From CAYZXT01 sp964482515 (lineage in GTDB: Bacteria > Elusimicrobiota > Elusimicrobia > FEN-1173): 41,538 bases of DNA. The notes under the pieces were generated by a model that saw nothing but the letters and a program-made list of their open reading frames with translations, was not told the origin of the DNA and searched no databases. Positions 32,430 to 41,089 of this stretch are shown here, one piece after another (the stretch's first letter is position 1; each line of letters starts with the position of its first letter). Location: NCBI GenBank assembly GCA_964482515.1, contig CAYZXT010000019.1, positions 1 through 41,538 of the forward strand. The letters are read 5' to 3'. A program made the translations under genes and the position numbers.

Positions 32430-34100
32430 ATGATAAAGGCACCGAATCTATTCCTTCTTTTCTGCGGCTTTGTCTTGTCCGTTTCTCCCCTTCGCGCCGC
32501 GGACCTCCAGCCTGTTTCCGGAACCATACAGATTAAAAAAGCCGGCTCCCAAATCTGGACCAACGCCAAATCCCGCGTACAAATCAACGACGGGGATTCC
32601 GTCCGGACCGGCGATAAATCCAAGGCGGATCTTAAGCTGAAGCAGGGCCATAAAGTGGCCCTGCAAGGCAAAACCACGTTAATCATGGAGTCGGCCGATC
32701 CGAAGGATACGCGCTTCAGCCTGATCGTGGGACGCGTTCGCGCTTTCGTTTCCAAGTTGAGAGGCAACAATAAATTTCAAATGAAAACTCCCGTGGCCGT
32801 GGCTTCGGTCCGCGGCACGGTCTTCGAAATGGAAGTGGGGGAGGACAACACGTCGCGATTGTCGGTGCTGGAAGGCATCGTGGGATACCGCGACTTGGCC
32901 GGACTTGGAAGCGAAGTGAGCGTTTTGAAAGGCCAGAGCGTTGTGGTCGAAACCGGTGCCGCGCCGAAACCACCGGAACCTTTGCCCGCCGATATGCGGC
33001 AAGGCGTTGTTCCCGATCAAAGTGCGACCTTGATCCAAAGCCAGGCCGCCTCAGCTTTGAAAACCGAGATCCAGCGTGAAACCGGATTGGCCAATTTCAA
33101 GGAGTTCTTCCAGCGGGACGCGGCACAAGAGATGAAGGTCGCGCAGTATCAGGAAGGCAAGACGATCATCGACGCCTTCGGCAAGCGCGTCCGCATCGAA
33201 GAATATATTTCACGTCCGTCACCGACACAATGGTCTTTCGTTTCACTGAATACGCGCGAAGACCGGTCGGACTTTACCCGCTTTGATTTGTTCGCCCACG
33301 CGGCGCTGCCCGAGGATATTTCAACGGTCAACCTATTCAACGGCACCGCCCACGATTCCATGACCAATTGGGTGGAGCGGACCCACCGGCTTTCGTCCAA
33401 CGGCGGAGACTACTATCGCGAATGGCAGGACGGCGGTTCGCCGGTCAATATGACGGATCCCAAGGGGAATAAGTTTCAGTTGGTCGTCTTCGATCATTGG
33501 TTTACGGAGGTAAAGGCGGAGGGGGCGGCGCCAACGTTGCTGTCACATTGGACTCCAAAAATGGATTTTAAACCTTTAAGTGGTGTGGGCAATCCCAATG
33601 TGACCAAAGACCGGGATGATGCAGAAATTCAAAACAAGCTGATTCAGGATATACCCTCCGGGTACGATGATTATGGCACGGGGGTAACACGGCCCATCGA
33701 TGCCGCAGGCTTCACCAATGCGCAACGGCTGGATTACTTCAATAATTCCGCCGTGGCGAATTCCTATAAGCTTAGCGAAGGATACATGCGCGACACGACT
33801 ATCCTCTTTGACAATAGGGCCCACGATCCGAACAATCTCCATTCAACTCTGACTGCCACCAAGATTTCCCGCCTGAACACCTATACCGTCCCCGGCGGGT
33901 CGGAGATCACTTTGCGCGTAGACAAATTTACGATCACCGATGAAGGCAAGAGGCTGACGTTCCTTCAGGCCGCCACGCTGACGGATGTCAAAGGCATCAA
34001 CGACCAGCAGGTTTTTTCTTCATCCTTAATCGGCAAGCGCAACATCGACGTGATCGTCAGTCCGTCCATATTTAAGAAAGCGGGGCTACGCGACAACTAA
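32430..34100 (+). CDS. Secreted FecR-domain protein of unknown function
   Basis: 556 residues from ATG 32430, which gives a good signal peptide (NLFLLFCGFVLSVSPLRA, cleavage near residue 23) and follows ACGGGG; an upstream GTG at 32394 would spoil the signal peptide. Residues about 26-175 form a FecR domain: SGTIQIKKAGSQ, INDGDSVRTGDKSKADLKL, FSLIVGRVRAFV, TPVAVASVRGTVFEMEV, LSVLEGIVGYRD. In the canonical systems FecR is a membrane anti-sigma; here there is no anchor and no ECF sigma gene, so it is more likely a periplasmic or surface protein. The C-terminal 375 residues match nothing I know. It is followed after 6 nt by a beta-barrel gene, which suggests joint function at the outer membrane. 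Confidence 0.85.
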   Translation: MIKAPNLFLLFCGFVLSVSPLRAADLQPVSGTIQIKKAGSQIWTNAKSRVQINDGDSVRTGDKSKADLKLKQGHKVALQGKTTLIMESADPKDTRFSLIVGRVRAFVSKLRGNNKFQMKTPVAVASVRGTVFEMEVGEDNTSRLSVLEGIVGYRDLAGLGSEVSVLKGQSVVVETGAAPKPPEPLPADMRQGVVPDQSATLIQSQAASALKTEIQRETGLANFKEFFQRDAAQEMKVAQYQEGKTIIDAFGKRVRIEEYISRPSPTQWSFVSLNTREDRSDFTRFDLFAHAALPEDISTVNLFNGTAHDSMTNWVERTHRLSSNGGDYYREWQDGGSPVNMTDPKGNKFQLVVFDHWFTEVKAEGAAPTLLSHWTPKMDFKPLSGVGNPNVTKDRDDAEIQNKLIQDIPSGYDDYGTGVTRPIDAAGFTNAQRLDYFNNSAVANSYKLSEGYMRDTTILFDNRAHDPNNLHSTLTATKISRLNTYTVPGGSEITLRVDKFTITDEGKRLTFLQAATLTDVKGINDQQVFSSSLIGKRNIDVIVSPSIFKKAGLRDN

Positions 34101-34106
34101 GACCAT

Positions 34107-35318
34107 ATGCTTACACGAAAAATTTCCCTCACCCTTGCGCTTCTCTCCTCGGTTTCCATGTCCGTCTCCGCCGATGTTCAATGGGCCCCGTTCCTGAACG
34201 CCGAGATTTACGGCGGCTACTCCAAATTCGCCGGCGACAACGTCAGCGGTCCCAACGGGTCGTTGCTCTTCGTTCCCGGGGTGCGCCTGGGCGAAAAGAC
34301 CTCCCTGCTGCCGACGATCTCCTACGCCTATCAGAAAACCCGCGACGTCAAGGAACTGGCGGGCGGTGGATTCTTGACGCAGCAATCCCAGGACATGTCC
34401 GGTTCCTTGAAGGGGATTTACGCCGTCACATCCAAATGGCGCGCCAAAGCCTACGCTTCCTACCGGCAGGAACTGTTGAAAGAGACTTCTGACGAGAAAT
34501 GGGGAAGCGGGCTTTTTGATAACGACAAGATGGCCGGCGGGATAGAGGCCGAGCGCGTGGGTGAGCGCTTGCGCAGCGTTCGATTCGGGGCGGACTATTA
34601 TCAGACCAAGTTTAAGAATTTCGAAAGCCTTTCCAGCAGCCAATTCGGCGCGGAAATAAACTCCGGCAAGGACGTGTTGGATTTTAATGCGATAGATGCG
34701 ACGGCAGGCATGGATTTATCCATGGGTCCGAAGGCGTTGCTGTCGGGATACCTGCTTGAATCCAACCGTAATTTCCCGGACCAAAAGATCGTCAAACTTG
34801 ACGGCACCTATTCTAACGATCTGCGTAAGGATATGTATCTCTACGCTTCGCTCGGTTATCGGCGTCAATTGCCGACCATGGCGATGTTCAATATGGGCAT
34901 TGAAAGCCTGGCAGGAGTGGATGCCACATACTTATGGCAGGATTCCAATCAGAACAACTATGACGCCTCGCAAACCAAGTTCAACCGGAACTACTACGAC
35001 TATTCTCAAGTCGGTCTCGGGCCGATGATGAACTTCCGCTTCAAGGAAAAACTCACGCTCGGTTTGTCTTATCTGTATGAGATGCGGAGTTATGCGGACC
35101 GTCCGTCGCAGAACGCCGATGGGACATATAAGTCCAAGACCATTTCCACCAACACCAGCACCTTCCGCGTTTCCACCGGTTATCCGATCGTGAAGGGGCT
35201 GAGCGCCCAGGTCCAATTCGCCCTTCAGCATGCCACGTCCAACATGGACTATGAAACGGTTTATCGGTACAATTACTCTTCCTCCAGCATCTTCGGCGGC
35301 CTTTCCTACCAATTCTGA
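34107..35318 (+). CDS. Outer-membrane beta-barrel protein
   Basis: 403 residues. Signal peptide about 1-22 (ISLTLALLSSVSMSVSA). The rest alternates aromatic and polar residues in short amphipathic strands (SVRFGADYYQTKF, LYASLGYRRQ, LTLGLSYLYEMRSY), separated by polar loops, and ends IFGGLSYQF with terminal Phe, the usual C-terminal recognition signal for BAM insertion. Roughly 16 strands could be drawn, but the exact number is uncertain. No enzymatic motif. It is presumably a porin-like or structural barrel cotranscribed with the FecR-domain protein, which may sit beneath it or contact it. Confidence 0.85.
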   Translation: MLTRKISLTLALLSSVSMSVSADVQWAPFLNAEIYGGYSKFAGDNVSGPNGSLLFVPGVRLGEKTSLLPTISYAYQKTRDVKELAGGGFLTQQSQDMSGSLKGIYAVTSKWRAKAYASYRQELLKETSDEKWGSGLFDNDKMAGGIEAERVGERLRSVRFGADYYQTKFKNFESLSSSQFGAEINSGKDVLDFNAIDATAGMDLSMGPKALLSGYLLESNRNFPDQKIVKLDGTYSNDLRKDMYLYASLGYRRQLPTMAMFNMGIESLAGVDATYLWQDSNQNNYDASQTKFNRNYYDYSQVGLGPMMNFRFKEKLTLGLSYLYEMRSYADRPSQNADGTYKSKTISTNTSTFRVSTGYPIVKGLSAQVQFALQHATSNMDYETVYRYNYSSSSIFGGLSYQF

Positions 35319-35343
35319 TATAACATTCCATTGTACCGCGCAG

Positions 35344-35373
35344 TTGACCATTCGCCCGGATATCTGATACTAT
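35344..35373 (+). promoter_or_regulatory. Sigma-70 promoter of the rimP-nusA-infB operon
   Basis: TTGACC (35344-35349), 18 nt, TACTAT (35368-35373); a 16-nt spacing to GATACT (35366-35371) is also possible. The start near 35380 leaves a leader of about 65 nt before rimP. Confidence 0.6.
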
Positions 35374-35389
35374 TTGTCCGTAGTCGAAT

Positions 35390-35426
35390 CCACTGACGAA
35401 GTGGCTGAAGTCCGGCCACTTTTTTT
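35390..35426 (+). terminator. Leader terminator with competing hairpin before rimP
   Basis: AAGTGGC (35399-35405) pairs with GCCACTT (35415-35421) and runs into seven T (35420-35426): an intrinsic terminator 18 nt before rimP. An upstream CCACT (35390-35394) can instead pair with AGTGG (35400-35404), which would destroy the terminator stem. That is the layout of an attenuator. It may also simply end the beta-barrel transcript, but the rimP promoter lies upstream of it. Confidence 0.7.
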
Positions 35427-35444
35427 GTTTCCAGGGAATAACAG

Positions 35445-35939
35445 ATGAGTTTGGCTTCCGATATAGAAAAGTTGGCCGCGCCGATGGTTGCGCAGGCCGG
35501 TCTTGAACTGGTGGACGTGGAATATCAGCGGGAGCCCGGCGGCTGGACCATCCGTTTTTACATTGATAAGCCGGGCGGATTCGGTTTGACGGACTGCGAA
35601 GAGTGGAGCGATCGCCTCGGTCAATTGATCGAAGACCATCAGCTTATTACTCACGGGTACTCCCTGGAAGTCTCATCGCCCGGTTTGAACCGCCCGCTCA
35701 AAAAGCCCGACGATTTTCAGCGCTTCATGGGCACCGACGTCGTCATCAAGTTGTTCGCGGCGCAGAACGGCCAGAAGAATTTTCACGGACGCATGACGGC
35801 GCTGGCCGGCGGGGAATTGGAAATCTTTGACCGCAGTTCCGGATTGGTTCGCATTCCGCTAGCGTCCATCGCCAGCGCTAAATTAGATCCCGTCATTGAG
35901 ATTAACACGAAAACGAAGCCGGAAAATTTGACGGAATAA
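35445..35939 (+). CDS. rimP: Ribosome maturation factor RimP
   Basis: 164 residues. N-terminal alpha/beta domain with LAAPMVAQAGLELVDVEYQRE and the central VSSPGLNRPLKKPDDF motif of RimP, then an Sm-like C-terminal domain (HGRMTALAGGELEI). It assists 30S maturation. It heads the conserved rimP-nusA-infB-rbfA cluster and is preceded by the leader terminator. nusA starts 12 nt after its stop. Confidence 0.95.
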   Translation: MSLASDIEKLAAPMVAQAGLELVDVEYQREPGGWTIRFYIDKPGGFGLTDCEEWSDRLGQLIEDHQLITHGYSLEVSSPGLNRPLKKPDDFQRFMGTDVVIKLFAAQNGQKNFHGRMTALAGGELEIFDRSSGLVRIPLASIASAKLDPVIEINTKTKPENLTE

Positions 35940-35951
35940 AAGGACAACATC

Positions 35952-37343
35952 ATGGCACAACAGATTAAGAACGAACTCCTTCCCGTGCTTGAGCAAATCG
36001 AGCGGGACAAAGGGCTTAAAAAAGAAGACATCCTTCATATGATCGAGCAGGCCCTCGTGTCGGCGTACCGCAAGCACGCCGGCCAAATGGTCAACGTGGA
36101 AGCGGCCATCGACGCGGAATCCGGTCAGATCAAGGCTTTCGTTGTGAAAACCATAGTGGAAACCGTAACCAACCCGGTGGTGGAGATCACCGCGGCCGAG
36201 GCCAAGAAGATCCGCGGCGGGATTTTATCAGAGACCGATTTGAAGATTCCCATCGACCCGGCGGAGTTCGCCCGCATCGCGGCCCAGACCGCCAAACAAG
36301 TTTTGATCCAGAAGATTCGGGAAACCGAGCGGGAAAGCCTTTTCGACGAATACAAACCCAAGGAAGGCACACTCATCAACGGCGCCGTGCACCGTTTTTC
36401 CAACCGAAACATCATCGTAGACCTGGGACGCGCCGAAGGCATCGTCCCGGTCCGCGAGCAGGTGCGCCGCGAACGCTGGATGGTGGGTGACCGTATCCGA
36501 GCGCTCATCCTTAAAGTGGAAAAGGGTCCGCGAGGGCCTGAGATCATCTTATCCCGCGCCCATCCCGATTTCGTGAAGCGCCTTTTCGAGCAGGAAGTGC
36601 CGGAGATTTATGAAAAAACCGTGGAGGTCGTGGAGGTCGTCCGCGAAGCCGGCCTTCGCTCCAAGGTAGTGGTGCGAAGCAACAATCCTAAGGTGGACCC
36701 CATCGGTGCCTGCGTCGGCGTGAAGGGTTCCCGCGTTCGTCCAATCATAAATGAACTCCAAGGCGAGCGTATAGACTTGGTCTCCTATTCCCCTGAAGTG
36801 GCCACGTTCATCGCGTCGTCGCTCTCTCCCGTGAAACCCCTTTCCGTGAACATCATCAGCCATGAGGAACGAAAGGCCGAAGTCCTGGTGAGCGACGATC
36901 AGCTGTCGCTGGCCATCGGCAAAGGCGGACAAAACGTACGCCTGGCCGCTCGCCTCACCGGTTGGCATATCGACGTGCGGTCCGAATCCCAAAAGCGCGA
37001 GGCCTCCGCCGCCGCATCGGCCGCGAAGGTGGACGAGCTGTCCCAGTTGGAGGGCGTCGGGCCGAAAACCGCCGAGGTTCTGCAGAAGGGCGGATGGGGC
37101 GATGTCCGGCGTTTGGCCGCCGCTAACCCCGACGATCTGACGGCCCTCTCCGGCATCGGCGACAAAACCGCCGAGAAAATAATTGAAGCCGCCAAGAAAT
37201 ATTTAGAGGCCAAAAAGTCCGAAGCTGAAACTGAGGTAGTTGAAGAAACTCCGGCCGAAAAGGCGGGAGAAACCATGTCGGTCGGCGAAGAACATGAGGC
37301 CAAAACGCCTGACGAATCCGATCCCCAAGAGAAGGACGCGTAA
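35952..37343 (+). CDS. nusA: Transcription termination/antitermination protein NusA
   Basis: 463 residues. N-terminal RNA-polymerase-binding domain (1-125), S1 domain (about 136-200, GTLINGAVHRFSNRNIIVDLG), two KH domains (about 210-345, VDPIGACVGVKGSRVRPII and SLAIGKGGQNVRLAARLTG), then a helix-hairpin-helix pair (LEGVGPKTAEVL, LSGIGDKTAEKI) and an acidic tail. NusA controls pausing and hairpin-dependent termination; it is known to regulate its own operon in some bacteria, which makes the attenuator-like leader upstream notable. Length and domains are standard, the extra C-terminal HhH module being a common variant. Confidence 0.98.
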   Translation: MAQQIKNELLPVLEQIERDKGLKKEDILHMIEQALVSAYRKHAGQMVNVEAAIDAESGQIKAFVVKTIVETVTNPVVEITAAEAKKIRGGILSETDLKIPIDPAEFARIAAQTAKQVLIQKIRETERESLFDEYKPKEGTLINGAVHRFSNRNIIVDLGRAEGIVPVREQVRRERWMVGDRIRALILKVEKGPRGPEIILSRAHPDFVKRLFEQEVPEIYEKTVEVVEVVREAGLRSKVVVRSNNPKVDPIGACVGVKGSRVRPIINELQGERIDLVSYSPEVATFIASSLSPVKPLSVNIISHEERKAEVLVSDDQLSLAIGKGGQNVRLAARLTGWHIDVRSESQKREASAAASAAKVDELSQLEGVGPKTAEVLQKGGWGDVRRLAAANPDDLTALSGIGDKTAEKIIEAAKKYLEAKKSEAETEVVEETPAEKAGETMSVGEEHEAKTPDESDPQEKDA

Positions 37344-37346
37344 TTC

Positions 37347-39626
37347 ATGACGGAAAAAAGAGAAAAAGATTTAGAAAAGAAACCGGCCGCCCCTAAAGCC
37401 CCCTCCGCAAAAAAATCCGCGACACCCAAAGCGGTCAAAGAGGTTTCCGGGACGGAATCGGACGAAGCGGCCAAAAAGAAAAAAAGATCTTCCAAGACTG
37501 CCGCGGCTGATGAAGCAAAGGCGGGGGAAGCCGCCGCTCCGAGGGCGAAAAGGACGAAGAAGGCCGTCGCGGAAGCAGCCGTTTCCGATCAGTCTGCGGT
37601 TTCGGAGACGTCCGTTCCCGATATCCCCAAGAAAACCACGTCCAAAAAGAAATCCAAGGAATCCCAAACCGTTGCGGCATCTCCTGCGGCTCAATTGTCC
37701 GCACCCGCTGCCTCCGCTCCGCGCGCGCCTGCCGCCGCCGTTGTCTCTAAACCGGCTCCGGTTAAACCCGCTCCGGTTGAAACGCCTCGGCCCGCAGTTC
37801 CTGCGGCGCCGCCCTCATCTGTAAAACCTCAACCGCCGGCTGTGACTCCCGTTCCGGAAAAACCCGCCGCGCCCCGAAGCAAAGTGAAGATCAACGAGTT
37901 CATCACCGTCAAGGATTTGGCCGAGCGGATGAACATCAAGTTCCCGGATCTCATCAAGAAGCTCATGTCTCTCGGCACGATGGCTTCGATCAACCAGCGG
38001 ATCGACGCCGACACCGCAACCGTGGTGGCGGATACCTTTAATTTCGATGTGGAAATCGTGCCGCTCTACTCCGATGCGGCCACGCAGGAAACACCCGAGG
38101 ATGCGGCCCAATTGCAGCCGCGCCCGCCCGTGGTCACCGTCATGGGACATGTCGATCACGGCAAGACATCTTTGTTGGACTCCATCCGGCAAACCAAAGT
38201 CGCCGAGAAAGAGGCGGGCGGGATCACGCAGCACATCGGCGCCTACCAGGTCCCGACGGATAAGGGCCCCATCACTTTCCTTGATACGCCGGGTCATGAA
38301 GCCTTCACAGCCATGCGCGCTCGCGGCGCCCAAGTGACGGACATCGTCGTCCTTGTCGTTGCGGCGGACGACGGCGTGATGCCTCAGACCCTGGAAGCCC
38401 TCGATCACGCCCAGGCCGCCGGCGTGCCCATCGTCGTCGCGATCAACAAGTGTGATCTCCCGACGGCAAACCCTCAGAAGATCAAGCAGGAGCTGGCGAA
38501 TCACAATTTGTTGTCCGAAGATTGGGGCGGAAAGACCGTCATGGTGGAAGTGTCCGCCCGACAAAAGATTAATCTGGATAAGTTGTTGGAGATGCTGCTT
38601 CTCGAGGCGGAATTGCTCGAGTTGAAGGCCAACCCGAACCGACCGGCGCAAGCCGTCGTGGTAGAAGCGCGTTTGGATCCCCGGCGCGGCGCCGTGGCGA
38701 CCGTTTTGGTTCAGAAGGGGACGCTTCGCGTCGGCGACGCTTTCGTTTGCGGACTGACGACCGGCAAGATCCGGGCCTTGGTTGACCATAAAGGCGACCG
38801 CGTGAAGGAAGCGCCTCCCGCTTACCCCGTGGAGATATTGGGACTTTCGGAAACGCCCCAGGCCGGAGACCGGTTGACCGTGATGGCGACGGAACGGGAA
38901 GCGCGCGAGATCGTGGAGCGCCGCCGCTCCATCGCTGACGATGAGATCAAGGTCAAGAGGCACCACGTCACGCTGGAGGATCTGCACGCCCAGGTGTCCG
39001 CCGGCAAGATGAAATCGCTCCCCATTATTTTAAAGGCGGACGTGCAGGGTTCCGTGGAAGCGGTCCGCGATTCCCTGGAGAAACTCTCGAACGCCGAGAT
39101 AACGCTGAAAGTGATCCATTCCGGCGTTGGAGGCATCACTTCCTCCGACGTGATCTTGGCCGCGGCGTCGGATGCCGTGATCCTGGGATTCAACGTCCGT
39201 CCGGACCCCTCGTCGGAAGAGATGGCCCGCCGCGAGGCCGTCGAAATCAAGACTTACCGCATTATCTATGACATGGTCAACGACGTGAAGGCGGCGCTCG
39301 AAGGACTGCTCGACCCCGAGGAGAAAGAGTCCACGGTCGGCTGGGCGGAAGTCCGCCAGGTGTTCCGCGTCCCGAAAGCCGGAACCGTTGCGGGTTGCTA
39401 CGTCACGGAGGGGAAAGTCACGCGTACCTCGAAGGCCAGGCTCATCCGGAACGGCGCCATCGTTTTTGAAGGTTCCATCGGCGGTTTAAGACGTTTTAAA
39501 GACGATGTCCGGGAAGTTGAGAAGGGTTTTGAATGCGGCATCTCTTTGGATAATTACAACGACCTCAAGCCCGGCGACCGTCTCGAGATGTTCGTCATCG
39601 AAAAGCAGGCCCGGCGCCTCGCTTAA
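37347..39626 (+). CDS. infB: Translation initiation factor IF-2
   Basis: 759 residues. Residues 1-175 are a Lys/Ala/Pro-rich disordered region. IF2_N (about 180-240, KVKINEFITVKDLAERMN) precedes the GTPase with G1 GHVDHGKTS, G2 GGITQHIGAY, G3 DTPGHEAF, G4 NKCD and G5 SAR. Domains II-IV follow (GTLRVGDAFVCG, VKAALEGLLDPE), ending in the C-terminal beta-barrel that binds fMet-tRNA. It places initiator tRNA on the 30S subunit and joins the subunits. It starts 3 nt after nusA. Confidence 0.98.
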   Translation: MTEKREKDLEKKPAAPKAPSAKKSATPKAVKEVSGTESDEAAKKKKRSSKTAAADEAKAGEAAAPRAKRTKKAVAEAAVSDQSAVSETSVPDIPKKTTSKKKSKESQTVAASPAAQLSAPAASAPRAPAAAVVSKPAPVKPAPVETPRPAVPAAPPSSVKPQPPAVTPVPEKPAAPRSKVKINEFITVKDLAERMNIKFPDLIKKLMSLGTMASINQRIDADTATVVADTFNFDVEIVPLYSDAATQETPEDAAQLQPRPPVVTVMGHVDHGKTSLLDSIRQTKVAEKEAGGITQHIGAYQVPTDKGPITFLDTPGHEAFTAMRARGAQVTDIVVLVVAADDGVMPQTLEALDHAQAAGVPIVVAINKCDLPTANPQKIKQELANHNLLSEDWGGKTVMVEVSARQKINLDKLLEMLLLEAELLELKANPNRPAQAVVVEARLDPRRGAVATVLVQKGTLRVGDAFVCGLTTGKIRALVDHKGDRVKEAPPAYPVEILGLSETPQAGDRLTVMATEREAREIVERRRSIADDEIKVKRHHVTLEDLHAQVSAGKMKSLPIILKADVQGSVEAVRDSLEKLSNAEITLKVIHSGVGGITSSDVILAAASDAVILGFNVRPDPSSEEMARREAVEIKTYRIIYDMVNDVKAALEGLLDPEEKESTVGWAEVRQVFRVPKAGTVAGCYVTEGKVTRTSKARLIRNGAIVFEGSIGGLRRFKDDVREVEKGFECGISLDNYNDLKPGDRLEMFVIEKQARRLA

Positions 39627-39675
39627 GCATCCGCCCGCGTCGTCTCCGCCAAATCCGCGTTAAAAGGATGGTCCC

Positions 39676-40104
39676 ATGTGGTCCCGCCGTTTGGAGCGCA
39701 TCAATGAACTCCTCCTGCAGGAGTTTTCCCGGTTTGTCCTGGAAAAGCAGAATCCTGACATCGGTTTCGTGACGTTCACCGAAGTGAAGACCACGGACGA
39801 TTTGATGCAGGCCAAGGTCTTTTATTCGGTCCTGGGAAATGAAGAAGAGCGGGCCCGGACGGCCGAGATATTATATTCTCTCGGACGCGAATTCCGGCAG
39901 CAGATGCGGCATTTGGAAAGTTTGCGCCGCAGCCCTGAGTTGGTTTTCGTTTACGACGAGACCCCGGAAAAAGCCGCCCGCGTTTTCGAGCTGCTTGATA
40001 AAATCCATCGCGAAGAGACGGCCCCGGTGCAAGCTCCTCCCGCCGCACAGGCGTCTCCCCGCAAACCCAATGTCCGCCGCCCTCGATCCCCGAAAAAGAA
40101 ATAA
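39676..40104 (+). CDS. rbfA: Ribosome-binding factor A
   Basis: 142 residues. KH-type fold with RRLERINELLLQEFSRFVLEK, the strand DIGFVTFTEVKTTDDLMQAKVFYSVLG and RRSPELVFVYDETPEKAARV near the end of the core; a basic Pro-rich tail follows. It binds the 30S helix-1 region during late assembly and cold adaptation. Its last 35 nt overlap the nrnA start region. Confidence 0.94.
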   Translation: MWSRRLERINELLLQEFSRFVLEKQNPDIGFVTFTEVKTTDDLMQAKVFYSVLGNEEERARTAEILYSLGREFRQQMRHLESLRRSPELVFVYDETPEKAARVFELLDKIHREETAPVQAPPAAQASPRKPNVRRPRSPKKK

Positions 40105-41071
40105 AATTGTTGGAGACATCCTGAAAGCCGTGCGAAGGGGGAAAACCTTCTTCTTGTCGGGCCACATGCGCCCGGACGGCGACACCGTGGGGTCCGAACT
40201 CGCTTTCGCGAGCTTCCTCCGCCGGCTCGGGAAAAAAGTGGATATCGTCAATTACGATCCTGTGCCGCCGAGCCTGCTTTTCCTTCCGGGTGTCCGCGCC
40301 GTCAAGACGGCCCATCGAATTAAAAAGCACTATGATATCGCGGTGATCTTTGAGTGTTCCGGTTCCGACCGGATGGGGAACATCATCGATCTGAAGACCC
40401 AGGCGAAGACGGTCATCAACATCGACCATCATGCCCACCACAGTTTTTTCGGAGACATCAACCTCATTAATCCGGACGCCTCTTCGAATTCGGAGCAGCT
40501 CTATTATTTCTTCGAGCGCGCCCGGATGCCGGTGACCCGGGAGGAGGCCATGGCTTTGTACGTCGGCTTGGTGACGGACACGGGCCGTTTCCAGCAGGAG
40601 AATTGCCGCGCGGAGAGCCATCGCGTGGCCTCCGAGCTCGTGAGGATCGGTATTCCCGTCGCCGATATTTCACGCCGCCTTTTTAGCACGCGTTCGCCGG
40701 AAGCGTTGAAACTATTGGGGAAAATACTATCGGCTTTGCGCCTGGAGGAGGGCGGCCGCATCGCGATCCTGGATGTCTCCATAAAAGATTTCGCGGAAAC
40801 GGGGGCGGGGGCCGACGATACCGATGATATCATCAACTACGGGCTTATGATTCCCTCGGTTGAGGTGTCGATGTTCCTCCGGGAAACAGGGGAATCGGAC
40901 CAAATTAAAGTCAGCCTGCGGGGCAAAGGCCTGGTTGACCTCATGAAGATCGCCGTATCATTGGGCGGCGGCGGGCATCGGAACGCTTCCGGTTGCACGG
41001 TGCCGGGCCCGTTAAACAAGGCCGTGAATAGGTTGCTGGGCCTCGTCCGATCCGATCTCCGGAAACTATAA
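40070..41071 (+). CDS. nrnA: Bifunctional oligoribonuclease/PAP phosphatase (DHH family)
   Basis: 333 residues from ATG 40070; in-frame sequence further upstream lies inside rbfA and is not conserved-looking. The DHH motifs are SGHMRPDGDTVGSELA, the central VINIDHHAHH and GLVTDTGRFQ; the DHHA1 end is SLGGGGHRNASGC. These enzymes degrade short RNA (and pAp) to mononucleotides. The start overlaps rbfA by 35 nt. No Shine-Dalgarno sits at this ATG; the GGAG near 40111 is downstream of it and would only serve a later start that cuts into the first helix. The neighbourhood rbfA-nrnA-truB is common in bacteria. Confidence 0.93.
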   Translation: MSAALDPRKRNKIVGDILKAVRRGKTFFLSGHMRPDGDTVGSELAFASFLRRLGKKVDIVNYDPVPPSLLFLPGVRAVKTAHRIKKHYDIAVIFECSGSDRMGNIIDLKTQAKTVINIDHHAHHSFFGDINLINPDASSNSEQLYYFFERARMPVTREEAMALYVGLVTDTGRFQQENCRAESHRVASELVRIGIPVADISRRLFSTRSPEALKLLGKILSALRLEEGGRIAILDVSIKDFAETGAGADDTDDIINYGLMIPSVEVSMFLRETGESDQIKVSLRGKGLVDLMKIAVSLGGGGHRNASGCTVPGPLNKAVNRLLGLVRSDLRKL

Positions 41072-41089
41072 AGTTTCGCCATCGCCCCT

